NCBI RefSeq assembly: GCF_007990775.1
Contig: NZ_BJXB01000016.1
Location: 62,001 to 126,000, forward strand
Source: Deinococcus cellulosilyticus NBRC 106333 = KACC 11606
Lineage (GTDB): Bacteria > Deinococcota > Deinococci > Deinococcales > Deinococcaceae
Direction of reading: 5' to 3'
Length of the DNA stretch: 64,000 nt
Positions 8,543-17,641 of this stretch are shown here, one piece after another; position 1 is the stretch's first letter, and each line of letters opens with the position of its first letter. The notes beneath the pieces were generated by a model. The model was not told the DNA's origin. It made no database searches and was given only the letters and a program-made list of their open reading frames with translations. The translations under genes were made by a program, and so were the position numbers.

Positions 8543-8970
8543 GGCAGGAATTTGCCATTCAGTACGATTTTGACCCGGTCTCCTCTGGGGTCCTCTTCTC
8601 TGGAGATGTCCATTGAGAAGTCAATGGCGCTCATGATGCCATCTCCAAATTCCTCATGAATCAGGGCCTTGATGGTGGTGCCATACACCTGAATCAGCTC
8701 ATAAAACCGGTAGATCAGGGGATCTGTGGGAACAGCCGTGGGAAGTGATCCTTTGTATGGAACGGTCTGCAGGGTCTGGATGGCTTCTGCAGGAAGGTTC
8801 AGTCGTGCCCCCACTTGCTCTGCCTGCTCTTTTGAAAGGGTCATCTGACCGAGCAGGGCAGCTGTGCTCCACTCTTTGCTCTGTCCCAGGGTTTCTGCCA
8901 GGGCACTCCAGCTGAGGTTTTCACGGGCTTTGGCATTCAGGATCATCTGGGTGACTTCTTCACGAATCAT
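8527..8970 (-). CDS. cynS: Cyanate hydratase (cyanase)
   Basis: Catalyses bicarbonate-dependent breakdown of cyanate to ammonia and CO2. The 147-residue chain matches cyanase over its whole length: an N-terminal helix-turn-helix-like domain with LGQM, then the very conserved catalytic half with PTDPLIYRFYE (Arg and Glu) and FGDGIMSAIDFSMD (Ser). GGAGGG stands just before ATG 8970, and the longer frame to 9027 has no support. There is no carbonic anhydrase or transporter gene next to it, so it is a stand-alone cyanase. It overlaps the GNAT gene tail to tail. Confidence 0.97.
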   Translation of the reverse strand: MIREEVTQMILNAKARENLSWSALAETLGQSKEWSTAALLGQMTLSKEQAEQVGARLNLPAEAIQTLQTVPYKGSLPTAVPTDPLIYRFYELIQVYGTTIKALIHEEFGDGIMSAIDFSMDISREEDPRGDRVKIVLNGKFLPYKMY

Positions 8971-9052
8971 GTTCCCTCCCTTATGGTTGGGAATTCTAGC
9001 AGGTTTCTGCATTTTTATACATAGCAAAATGCAGCGTCGGATCTTGCCATGG

Positions 9053-9093
9053 TAAAAAAAGCTGGATGGACCCGAAAAGAGGGTCCATCCAGC
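9053..9093 (-). terminator. Terminator of ABC-F gene
   Basis: GCTGGATGGACCC / GGGTCCATCCAGC stem with a 7-base loop, followed on the minus strand by a run of seven T. Confidence 0.88.
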
Positions 9094-9131
9094 CAGATTC
9101 CTGATGCATTTTTGTTCATCGGCCCAGTGGC

Positions 9132-10724
9132 TTACCTTTCCAGAAGCTCAAACCCCTGGTGTTGCAAACTCAGGGTGTGGGTGGCAACAGTCTCCACCAT
9201 TCGCTGGTCATGGCTGGCAAACAGCATCCCTCCGCCAAATGCAAGCAGAAAGTCCTCCAGGGCTTCGATGCTCTGGATGTCCAGGTGGTTGGTGGGCTCA
9301 TCAAGCAACAACAGATGGGCATCGGTGACGCTCAGGCAGGCCAGGGACAGCCGGGTTCTCTCCCCTCCCGAGAGGGCCTGAACCTCCATCTGGGGATCTC
9401 TTGGCAAGTCCAGGTGGCCCAGGATGGCGTACACTTCTGCAAGTTTCAGTTTCGGGTTGCTGAACAGCAGGGCGTCCAGCAGGGTTCGGTGGGGCAGCAG
9501 TTCTTCGTGGTGCTGACCGCAGGCATAGACTTTCACAGGCCCGCCAATTTGCACTGCAGGGTCCCCTGACCTGAGGGCCGCAATCAGGGTGCTCTTGCCA
9601 CTGCCGTTCTCACCAAGCAGGGCCACACGCATGCCTTTTTTCAGCACCAGATGAATGTCACGGGTGCAGAAGGTGTCGAGTCCTTCCAGGCGCAGCAGGT
9701 CGTTCGGGTACTGGGTGGGCAGGGACTCCGGGATGATCAGCTGCTGGCGGTCCTGATAGGGTTTATCAGGCATCTGATCCCGCATGCGCTCCACCCTTCT
9801 TTCCAGGGCTTTTGCCTGCTTGTCGGCCTGGTTTCCGGCATGCTCGGCCTTGTTTTTTGCCAGGATCAGGGCCTGGTTGCCGGCCCGCTTGTGGTTGAAG
9901 GTGTTGCTGGACCGGGCAGAGCTTTTCAGGGAATGCACCTCCTGGGTGAGGGCTTCGAGTTTGCGGCTCTGGGACTGGTAATCCCGCATCTGAGCGGCTT
10001 CCAGTTCTTTTTTATGCTGCAAGGCCCGGCTGTACCCTCCCGTAAATCCTTCAATGGAACCCCGTTCCAGAAAGAGGGTCCGGGTGGCCACCTCATCCAT
10101 GAAAGCCCGGTCGTGGGAAGCAAAGAGCATGGTTGCAGGGCTCTGGCGCACCCACTCGACCAGTGCAGCTTTGCCCTGAACGTCCAGGTGGTTGGTGGGT
10201 TCGTCCAGCAGGTAGAGGTCGGCAGGTTCCAGCATCACCCGTGCCATCATCACCCGGCGGATCTGGCCTCCAGAAAGCTGGCTGAGGAGTTGGCGCTCTG
10301 GAAGACCAAGTTCGGAGAGCAACTGCTCCATGCGCTGGTTGAAATCCCAGCCGCCCAGTTCCCTGAAAACCTCCTCTGCCCTGGCGTACCGGGCCAGGTG
10401 GTCTTCGGTGGGATCAGACAGCAACTGCTCTGCAACTTCCAGGTTTTCTCTGGCTTGCTGCAGGGTTGGAGGGGTCAGGTAATCGCTGAGGGTGATGTGC
10501 AGGTCGGGAGGCAATTGCTGCACAACAGCCACCCGCCCGGTGGTCTGCACTTTTCCAGCATCTGGCGTGAGTTCACCAGAAATGAGTTTCAGCAAAGTGC
10601 TCTTTCCAGAGCCATTTTTTCCGACCAGAGCGACTTTCTGGTGCGGTTCGATTTCGAGGTCGACCTGGTCAAACAGTTTTTTGAGTCCCAGAAAATGGGA
10701 CATGGCCGTGATGAGAATAGACAC
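9132..10724 (-). CDS. ABC-F family ATPase
   Basis: A 530-residue soluble protein with two tandem ABC domains and no membrane segment, the ABC-F pattern of ribosome-associated translation factors and antibiotic-resistance proteins. Domain 1 has Walker A GKNGSGKST (35-43), signature LSGGQ and Walker B LLDEPTNHLD. A charged coiled-coil linker (about 230-325) follows. Domain 2 has GENGSGKST, LSGGE and a second LLDEPTNHLD. AAAGGAG five bases before GTG 10724 defines the start. Which ABC-F subgroup it belongs to is not clear. Its 5' leader may fold over the Shine-Dalgarno (see 10731-10773). Confidence 0.92.
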   Translation of the reverse strand: MSILITAMSHFLGLKKLFDQVDLEIEPHQKVALVGKNGSGKSTLLKLISGELTPDAGKVQTTGRVAVVQQLPPDLHITLSDYLTPPTLQQARENLEVAEQLLSDPTEDHLARYARAEEVFRELGGWDFNQRMEQLLSELGLPERQLLSQLSGGQIRRVMMARVMLEPADLYLLDEPTNHLDVQGKAALVEWVRQSPATMLFASHDRAFMDEVATRTLFLERGSIEGFTGGYSRALQHKKELEAAQMRDYQSQSRKLEALTQEVHSLKSSARSSNTFNHKRAGNQALILAKNKAEHAGNQADKQAKALERRVERMRDQMPDKPYQDRQQLIIPESLPTQYPNDLLRLEGLDTFCTRDIHLVLKKGMRVALLGENGSGKSTLIAALRSGDPAVQIGGPVKVYACGQHHEELLPHRTLLDALLFSNPKLKLAEVYAILGHLDLPRDPQMEVQALSGGERTRLSLACLSVTDAHLLLLDEPTNHLDIQSIEALEDFLLAFGGGMLFASHDQRMVETVATHTLSLQHQGFELLER

Positions 10725-10730
10725 AGCAAC

Positions 10731-10758
10731 TCCTTTCAAAAGTTGAAATTTGAAGGGG
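10731..10758 (-). promoter_or_regulatory. Hairpin that could mask the ABC-F Shine-Dalgarno
   Basis: On the minus strand CCCCTTCAAA can pair with TTTGAAAGGAG across a short loop, with a bulge and one mismatch. The AAAGGAG of the ABC-F gene is inside the 3' arm. Confidence 0.4.
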
Positions 10759-10773
10759 TCACTCGTCTCTCAT
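10759..10773 (-). CDS. Possible four-codon leader ORF before ABC-F gene
   Basis: ATG AGA GAC GAG TGA, preceded by AGGA at a plausible distance. Its stop codon abuts the 5' arm of the Shine-Dalgarno hairpin. Such an arrangement is typical of translational attenuation, but a 4-codon ORF can occur by chance. Confidence 0.25.
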   Translation of the reverse strand: MRDE

Positions 10774-10885
10774 GTCACGTCCTGTTCTGAATGAAGGGAA
10801 AACGACCTCAGGAAGCCTGATCGGGTCAGTACTCAAGGTAGCAGAGGTCGGCTTGAATTGCACTAGTGGGAAAGGCGTAGGGAGC

Positions 10886-11047
10886 GGTCAGCGGTCAGCC
10901 ATCAGCAAAAGATGATCCCGTGCTTTCCTGAAAGCCAGAAGTCTGGGAATGCTTGCAAGTCCCACACACTGGTTCCACTCTGGTTAAACTTCGATCCAAC
11001 GGCAGGGGTTTTGCTGACCGCTGACCGCTGAAACCTGACGGCTGTGG
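10886..11047. repeat. TCAGC heptad element, copy B (two arms)
   Basis: Three NNTCAGC heptads (10886-10906), about 105 bases of centre, then an opposing arm GCTGACC, GCTGACC, GCTGAAA, CCTGACG, GCTGTGG (11013-11047). The right arm ends next to the stop codon (11049-11051) of the GGDEF/EAL gene. It fills most of the ABC-F/GGDEF intergenic space. Confidence 0.85.
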
Positions 11048-11048
11048 G

Positions 11049-14000
11049 CTACTCCAGAATGGGATTCACCTTCAGAAAATCCAGCAGTTGCGCCTCCTGC
11101 AAGGGCCGGGCCAGCAGGAAGCCCTGAACACCGTCGCAATTGAGCTTGCGGAGCCAGTCGTGCTGGGTTTTCTCCTCCACACCTTCGGCAACCACCATCA
11201 GACCCAGGCTGTGCCCGAGGGCAATGACGGCACGGGTGACGGCCTGCCCCCTCTGGTCCACCACCAGGTTCTGCATGAAGGAGCGGTCCACTTTCAGGCG
11301 GTCCAGGGGAAGCCGCTGCAGGTAGGTGAGACTGGAGTATCCGGTGCCGAAGTCATCCAGGGACACCGTGACCCCCAGGGCACTGAGTTCACCAAGCAGG
11401 TCAATGGCAGTGTCCAGGTTGCTCATCAGGAGGCTTTCGGTGACCTCCAGATCCAGGTATCGGGGCTCCATTCCGGTTTCTTTGAGGGTCTGGGCCACTG
11501 CATCCACCAGCGCACGGCTGCGGAAGTGGATGTCGCTGAGGTTCACCGACACCGGAAGTTTGCCGATGCCCAGGCTTTCCATGCGCTGGTTCATCGAGCA
11601 GGCTTCTTTCAACACCCAGCGGGTGATGTCCTCAATGATGCCCATTTCTTCAGCGATGGGAATGAAACGTGATGGGGGCACCTCTCCAAGCTCCGGGGAT
11701 GACCACCTGAGGAGTGCTTCCACCCCCATCACCCGGCCTGTCTGCAGGTCCATGATGGGCTGGTAGTGCAGGCGCAACTCTTTGCGCACCAGCACGGACC
11801 TGAGGGCGGTTTCAATGCGCAGGCGGTCCATGGCCCTCAGGCGCATGTCTTCGGTGAAAAAGGAGAATTGATTGCGGCCTGAACGCTTGGCATGATAGAG
11901 CGCAGTGTCGGCATGCTTGCGCAGCAGGTCAAAACTTGAGGCGTCTTCGGGGTACAGGCTGATGCCAATGGAGTGGGCCGCAATCAGTTCATGGCCATCG
12001 ATCTGAAAGGGGGCAATGGAGTCCTCAAGCAACCTCTGGGCCACTTCGGAAGCTTCCTGCACAGAGGTGTCCGGAACCACCACAATGAATTCATCTCCGC
12101 TCTGGCGGGCCACCAGACCTTTGGCGGGAAGGCTCTGGCGGATGCGCCTTGCCACCTGAATCAGCAGTTTGTCTCCAGCAGCATGGCCCAGCGAGTCGTT
12201 GACGTTCTTGAAGTTGTCCATGTCCATGTACAGGAAAGCCAGTTGCGTGCCTTCCTGATCGGCCTGCTTCAACAGCTGGATCACGGTGTTCTCGATGGAG
12301 ATGCGGTTGGGCAGTCCGGTCAGGGCATCAAAATAGGCCAGATTGCGAATCTTGGCCTCAGAGGCTTCCCTTTCCAGCACGATGCGCACCAGATCCACGC
12401 AGGTGTCGATCATGCGGCGCTGGAAGGCACTCGGAGCCTTCGGCTGCCTGTAATAGATGGCAAAAGTTGCAAGCACCGTCCCATTCCGGTCCAGTACGGG
12501 ATTGGACCAGCAGGCCCTCAGGTGGTGCTCGCGGGCCAGCTCACGGTAATGCTCCCACAGCAGGTCCGTTTCGATGTCGGCAACAATCACCGTTCTCCCC
12601 AGGTGGGCCGAAGTTCCACAAGAACCCGCCTGAGGACCCGAGTGAAGTCCATTGACTTTCGACACAAAGGACTCCGGGAGGCTTGGGGCAGCCAGATGCC
12701 AGAGGGTGTGGTCTGCTACGTTGTACCTCAGAACCGAGCAGAGGGCTCCGGGGTTGATGTCCTCAATCATGGAACACAGGCCATTCAGGATTTCACGGGT
12801 GTTCTCAGAGCGGGCAGTCAGGTACAGGATGTGTTGCTGCACGGCATTCAGCTGCTCGATCTGCTTGCGCTCCGAGGTGTCCCGGACAATTGCAAGGACC
12901 TTTTCACCTGTGTACGGCACAAAACGGGCCTCAAAATACCGGCGCTCTGAATACTGGTCCAGTGCATATTCGAGAATCTCAGGCTCTCCGTAAAGCTGAA
13001 CGGCCTGGATGGCCTCCATGAAAAGCTGTGCCAGATGGAAAGGAAACACTTCCGTTGGGGTGAGGCCCAGAAAATGCGCAGGAAAGCCGTGCAGGTCCCG
13101 CTCGTCCTGCAGGCTGTAATCCACAAAACGGCCTTCCCGGTCAATCACCAGCATCAGGTCAGGCAGGGCCCTGAGCACCGCACGGGTGCGCAGTTCGGTG
13201 TCCTTGATGCGCTGGGCAGCCTGGGCATTCCAGGCCTCCTCCTGTTCCAGACGGTTCTGCTGCTCTGCAACCTTCAATTCAAGTCTGGCATTGAGGTCCC
13301 GGAATCTGCGTTCATCGTCTTTCCGTCCGGTGATGTCCTGTGCGGTCAAAAGCACCCGAGCAAGCCCTGAGCTCTCCTCTCGAATCGGGAGGAAGGTGAA
13401 TTCAAACCAGCGCGGGTGAGGACCTTCAATCTTGGATTCTGTGACGCTGGTTTCACCATCCAGCGCTTTCTGAAAATGTTTGAGGAAAGCCCCATTGATG
13501 TGATCGGGAACGTAATAAAACAGATCGGTGCCCAGTTCCAGGGGTTTGCTGGAGAGCAAGGCCAGGGCCTGCTGGGCATAGGTGTTGAACACCAGGAGCC
13601 TGCGGTACTGGTCGAGCAGCACGAAAGCCTGCTTGGTGTTGTCCACCACCGCTTTGAGGTTGGCTTCAGAATGGATCAGGGCCATCTGGGCATCTTTGAT
13701 GGGCTGGATGTCCTGCACCACAGCAATCATGGTGCCCTGGTCTCCGAGGGTCATTTTGAGGTTGTACACCGAAAGCACACCCCAGACCACCCGGCCATCT
13801 TTGCGCACATAGCGTTTCTCGATGGTGAAGTGGTCTCGCTGTCCAGAAACGAGCGCCTCATACAGATCGGCATTTTCGGGAATGCTGGAAGGGTGGGACA
13901 CGTCTTCCCACCTTTTGCCTTTCAGTTCATCTTCGGGGTAGCCCAGAAAATCACAGAAACGCTGGTTGGCGCGCACCAGGCGCTGGTCATGGTCCAGCAC

Positions 14001-14123
14001 CACGATGCCCAGGGCGGATTGTGCAAAGTTGAGCTCCAGAAAGCGAGCGGCACTTTCAAGTTCTCCCACGCGGTTTCTCAGCAGGTTGATTTCCTGGTGG
14101 GAATCCGTAAATTGCTCTGCCAT
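11049..14123 (-). CDS. PAS-GAF-GGDEF-EAL c-di-GMP signalling protein
   Basis: A 1024-residue cytoplasmic sensor. Order by sequence: PAS (about 25-135, with the LGYPEDELKG style), PAS (about 150-265), a short coiled coil, PAS (about 310-420), GAF-like (about 430-590), GGDEF (about 600-765) and EAL (about 775-1020). The cyclase signature is SGDEF (about 675), an accepted variant. The phosphodiesterase part keeps VEALLRW (about 802) and DDFGTGYSSL, so both activities look possible and the net direction cannot be told. There are no membrane segments. GAGGT before the ATG supports this start. Confidence 0.93.
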   Translation of the reverse strand: MAEQFTDSHQEINLLRNRVGELESAARFLELNFAQSALGIVVLDHDQRLVRANQRFCDFLGYPEDELKGKRWEDVSHPSSIPENADLYEALVSGQRDHFTIEKRYVRKDGRVVWGVLSVYNLKMTLGDQGTMIAVVQDIQPIKDAQMALIHSEANLKAVVDNTKQAFVLLDQYRRLLVFNTYAQQALALLSSKPLELGTDLFYYVPDHINGAFLKHFQKALDGETSVTESKIEGPHPRWFEFTFLPIREESSGLARVLLTAQDITGRKDDERRFRDLNARLELKVAEQQNRLEQEEAWNAQAAQRIKDTELRTRAVLRALPDLMLVIDREGRFVDYSLQDERDLHGFPAHFLGLTPTEVFPFHLAQLFMEAIQAVQLYGEPEILEYALDQYSERRYFEARFVPYTGEKVLAIVRDTSERKQIEQLNAVQQHILYLTARSENTREILNGLCSMIEDINPGALCSVLRYNVADHTLWHLAAPSLPESFVSKVNGLHSGPQAGSCGTSAHLGRTVIVADIETDLLWEHYRELAREHHLRACWSNPVLDRNGTVLATFAIYYRQPKAPSAFQRRMIDTCVDLVRIVLEREASEAKIRNLAYFDALTGLPNRISIENTVIQLLKQADQEGTQLAFLYMDMDNFKNVNDSLGHAAGDKLLIQVARRIRQSLPAKGLVARQSGDEFIVVVPDTSVQEASEVAQRLLEDSIAPFQIDGHELIAAHSIGISLYPEDASSFDLLRKHADTALYHAKRSGRNQFSFFTEDMRLRAMDRLRIETALRSVLVRKELRLHYQPIMDLQTGRVMGVEALLRWSSPELGEVPPSRFIPIAEEMGIIEDITRWVLKEACSMNQRMESLGIGKLPVSVNLSDIHFRSRALVDAVAQTLKETGMEPRYLDLEVTESLLMSNLDTAIDLLGELSALGVTVSLDDFGTGYSSLTYLQRLPLDRLKVDRSFMQNLVVDQRGQAVTRAVIALGHSLGLMVVAEGVEEKTQHDWLRKLNCDGVQGFLLARPLQEAQLLDFLKVNPILE

Positions 14124-14297
14124 ACAGTGACCTCAACTCACATGTCAAACAAGGGGAACGCCGGGTGGCGGTGGAACAGCAAGGGTTGACCACTTTCAGT
14201 GTATGCCATAAATCTAACGGAATTCTCACTGTTATTTGACCAGGTTCAAAGAAAAGCCCCAGCCATACAGACTGGAGCACCGTCACCCGTCCGCAGT

Positions 14298-17200
14298 TCA
14301 TCCAAAATAGGTGAGAACATCCATGAGAACCCGGGGGTAGTCGTCTGGTTTGAGGCCCTTCTTCTCGATTTTCACACTGGGTGGAAACTGGGCCACCTCG
14401 GTCCTGTGGGGAAACCGCTTCAGGGAGGCTGCATCAAAGTCCAGTCCCTTGTAACTGAAACTGACCACCAGATGGGTGATGTTCTCGGAGATGCTCAGGA
14501 CCCGCTTGTTCAGGGCAATGATGCGCAGTTTTGCCAGATCCAGGAAGTGCTGCACTTCGGTGGGCGGCACGCCAAAGCGTTTGCGGAAGTCTTTCTCGAC
14601 CCTCGAAATGGCAGGAAGGGTGGTGGCCTCGGAGAGCATCCCGTAAGCCTGAATGCGGGCAGATTCATCTCCGAAGTACTCTGCAGTCAGGCGGGCATCC
14701 ACAGGCAGGTCAATGCTGATCTGGGTGGGTTCAGGCAGCACATCCCCCTTGAGTCTGGCCACAGCTTCCGCAAGCAGTTCAGTGTACACCTCAATGCTGA
14801 CCGCCTGGATCTGCCCGTGCTGCTCACTGCCCAGAATGTTTCCGACCCCACGGATCTCCATGTCCTTCTCGGCAAGCCTGTGGCCTGAACCCAGGTCCTG
14901 CAGGTCTGCAATGGCCCAGAGCCTTCGGCTGGCATTTCCGGTCAGTCTTGGGGGGTAGAACATGTAAGCGTAGGCTTCACGGCTTCTGCGTCCCACACGA
15001 CCCCGAAGCTGATAAAGCTGGGCCAGGCCCAGGCGGTCTGCACGCTCAATCAGGATGGTGTTGGCTTCAGGGATGTCCAGCCCTGTCTCCACGATGGTGG
15101 TGGAGAGCAGGACATCAAAAGCCCCCTCTTCAAAACCCAGCATGATCTCTTCAAGCTGCTCTTCGTCCATGCGTCCGTGCGCCACCGCGACCCGCGCTTC
15201 TGGCACGATGTTTTTCAGGTAAAGCGCCCTGGCTCCAATGGAAGCGATGCGGTCATGGATGTAAAAGACCTTGCCTCCCCGTTCCAGCTCACTGATGATC
15301 GCATGGCGAACCACCGTCGGATCATAGGGGCTCAGGATGGTCTGGATGGGTTTGCGCCCCTTGGGTGGGGTCTGAATGCTGGACATGTCCCTCAGGCCCA
15401 CCATGCTCATGTAGAGCGTTCTGGGAATCGGGGTGGCCGACATTGAGAGCACATCAATGGACACCTGATTTTTCAGTTCTGCCATCGCATCTTTCACTGC
15501 GGTGTTGGTGGAAGGCTGGTCCTGCTTTCTGGGACGCCCCCTGCGGCGTGGAGTGGTGTCTGCAGGTGCAGCCGTTTCAGGCTCGGGAATCCCCTCGAGC
15601 TTGCCGAATGCTTTCAGGGCCTTGAGTTTTTCTTTCTGCAGAACCCCAAAGCGGTGCTCCTCGTCGATGATGATCAAACCCAGATTTTTGAATTCGATGT
15701 CTTCGGAAAGCAGCCGATGCGTCCCGATGATGATGTCCACCGAGCCTGCTTTGAGGCCTTCCATGATGCTTCTGGACTGTGCAGGTGTGGTGAAACGGCT
15801 GAGGCCTTCAATGCGCACAGGCAGATCCCTGAATCTGCCGTTGAATGTGCTTGCGTGCTGCTCGGCAAGCAGGGTGGTCGGAACCAGCACCGCCACCTGT
15901 TTGCCGTGACCGACCACCCGGTGGGCAGCCCGGATGGCCACTTCCGTCTTCCCGAAGCCCACATCCCCCGAGATCAGGCGGTCCATCGGGTAGGTCTTCT
16001 CCAGGTCGTTCAGGGTCTCCCTGAGGGCCCGTTTCTGGTCGAAGGTCAGTTCATACTCGAAGTTCTTCTCAATCAGGGGGTCCCAGTCTTCCAGCGGTGT
16101 GAAAGCGTAACCCGGGGTCACCTGCCTCGCTGCGTATTGCACCAGCAGCTTTGCAGCAAGGGCTTCTGCACTCTGGCGGGCCTTCTCCTTGGCTTTCTGC
16201 CATTCCTGTTTTTCCAGCCTGCTGAGGCTCGGGGGATCATCGGTGGTGCCGGGATGGCGTCGCATGATCGGCAGAAGCTCAATGGGCAGGTAGATTTTCG
16301 CTCCTGCCCCATATTGCAGGTGCAGGTAATCCCGCTTGACCCCCAGAACCTCCCGCGTCTCAATTCCCAGAAACTGTCCGATGCCGTGCTCAGGATGGAT
16401 CAGGTAGTCCCCGACCTGCAGTCCCAGTGCATCTGTAACAGGCTTTCCTGAAAGGCGCTTGGAGCGAAGGGCAGATCCACCCTGAAAACCATAGAGCAGG
16501 TCCTCCGTCACCACCACGGTGTTCTGGTCTGGAATCTCGAATCCACCCTCACCAATGCCCACCAGGAAACTGGCCTGACCGGGCACCATCACCGGGTTTT
16601 TCACCCACTTGATGTTGAGGCCCGAAAGCAGTTTGTCCTGCAGGTATTTTCCGGTCCGCTCGTGCCGCAGGAGCACCAGAACCTGCTGTTCCTGTTCCAG
16701 CCACCGTTCCAGATCCCGGGCAAATTTGGTGAGCTGCGCCCGGTAGAAAGGCAGGGTTTTCACAGGGGAAACAATGTCCGGGAGTTCTATGGGCGTGCGG
16801 CCAAAAGACACCACATCTCTGGGCATGAGGAGTTGCCAGAGCTGCGGGGTGTTGGGTTCCAGCACACTGCTGTAGAGCTCCGGTGCATCCAGAAAGACCC
16901 GGTACTCCGAAAGCAGTTCCAGACGGGTGGCATCCCATTTGCTCGGGGGCAGAAAGCCTTCCGCAGGAGGCACAATAAAAGAACGCAGTTTCTGACCTTC
17001 ACCGTCTCTGAGGGTGTCCAGTTCGTCTCCGAAGAACTCTGCCCGGATGACCCTCTCCCCACCCAGATGAATGGTGAGGGTGTCCCCTTTCACGGTGTAG
17101 CCAGGTTCCTCCTCACGCTGGTAACCCAGCGAAATCAGACGGTCAAAGAGCGCATCTCTGGGGTAGTCCTTCCCGATCTGCAGGGCAATGGTCAGGCTTT

Positions 17201-17465
17201 CCGGGTCCCTCGGAAACAGGTCCAGCGCCGTCGAGACATCCAGAACCACCCTGTCGCCCTTGATGGCCCACTCCGGAATCCCCGGATTGAACGAAACCTC
17301 CGCCCCCCACAGGTCCAGTGTCTGGTAAACCGCGAGCCTCTCTGGCGTGGTCAGCAGGACCGCTTTCCCTTCATGGGCTGAAAACAGAAGCTGTCGGGCC
17401 ACCTGCGGCACACCCTGCACGGTACCCGGTTGAGAGGGGGGAATCAGTTCTCGTAGACGCGTCAC
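14298..17465 (-). CDS. mfd: Transcription-repair coupling factor
   Basis: SF2 translocase that removes stalled RNA polymerase and recruits UvrA to the lesion. The 1055-residue protein has the UvrB-homology N-terminus, the polymerase-interaction region (VGDYLIHPEHGIGQFLG, about 350), Walker A GDVGFGKTEVA (about 500), DEEHRFGV, SATPIPRTL, and the C-terminal module with QLRGRVGR. Between motif II and SATPIPRT it carries an insertion of about 50 residues that contains RRRGRPRK, an AT-hook-like basic patch. GTG 17465 follows a TACAAT box by seven bases, so the message is probably leaderless. Confidence 0.97.
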   Translation of the reverse strand: MTRLRELIPPSQPGTVQGVPQVARQLLFSAHEGKAVLLTTPERLAVYQTLDLWGAEVSFNPGIPEWAIKGDRVVLDVSTALDLFPRDPESLTIALQIGKDYPRDALFDRLISLGYQREEEPGYTVKGDTLTIHLGGERVIRAEFFGDELDTLRDGEGQKLRSFIVPPAEGFLPPSKWDATRLELLSEYRVFLDAPELYSSVLEPNTPQLWQLLMPRDVVSFGRTPIELPDIVSPVKTLPFYRAQLTKFARDLERWLEQEQQVLVLLRHERTGKYLQDKLLSGLNIKWVKNPVMVPGQASFLVGIGEGGFEIPDQNTVVVTEDLLYGFQGGSALRSKRLSGKPVTDALGLQVGDYLIHPEHGIGQFLGIETREVLGVKRDYLHLQYGAGAKIYLPIELLPIMRRHPGTTDDPPSLSRLEKQEWQKAKEKARQSAEALAAKLLVQYAARQVTPGYAFTPLEDWDPLIEKNFEYELTFDQKRALRETLNDLEKTYPMDRLISGDVGFGKTEVAIRAAHRVVGHGKQVAVLVPTTLLAEQHASTFNGRFRDLPVRIEGLSRFTTPAQSRSIMEGLKAGSVDIIIGTHRLLSEDIEFKNLGLIIIDEEHRFGVLQKEKLKALKAFGKLEGIPEPETAAPADTTPRRRGRPRKQDQPSTNTAVKDAMAELKNQVSIDVLSMSATPIPRTLYMSMVGLRDMSSIQTPPKGRKPIQTILSPYDPTVVRHAIISELERGGKVFYIHDRIASIGARALYLKNIVPEARVAVAHGRMDEEQLEEIMLGFEEGAFDVLLSTTIVETGLDIPEANTILIERADRLGLAQLYQLRGRVGRRSREAYAYMFYPPRLTGNASRRLWAIADLQDLGSGHRLAEKDMEIRGVGNILGSEQHGQIQAVSIEVYTELLAEAVARLKGDVLPEPTQISIDLPVDARLTAEYFGDESARIQAYGMLSEATTLPAISRVEKDFRKRFGVPPTEVQHFLDLAKLRIIALNKRVLSISENITHLVVSFSYKGLDFDAASLKRFPHRTEVAQFPPSVKIEKKGLKPDDYPRVLMDVLTYFG

Positions 17466-17472
17466 GGGGGTT

Positions 17473-17478
17473 ATTGTA
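17473..17478 (-). promoter_or_regulatory. -10 box of leaderless mfd
   Basis: TACAAT on the minus strand, seven bases before GTG 17465. Confidence 0.6.
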
Positions 17479-17520
17479 CCCCTGCGGTGGGTCTTTACGC
17501 CAAAGCACTTAATACAAAGC

Positions 17521-17638
17521 GGTCAGCTTTCAGCAGTCAGCCCTCAGCCCAAAGAAGCAAAAGCTTGTGGCTGCCCATTGGCATTTGCAGTGGCCTCTGC
17601 ACAACAACCTGCTGACCGCTGAAAGCTGATGGCTGATC
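17521..17638. repeat. TCAGC heptad element, copy C (two arms)
   Basis: Left arm of four heptads GGTCAGC, TTTCAGC, AGTCAGC, CCTCAGC (17521-17548). Right arm GCTGACC, GCTGAAA, GCTGATG, GCTGATC (17611-17638). TCAGC pairs with GCTGA in every step while the variable dinucleotides mostly do not. The right arm ends 3 bases from the stop codon of the SDR gene. Confidence 0.88.
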
Positions 17639-17641
17639 GCT

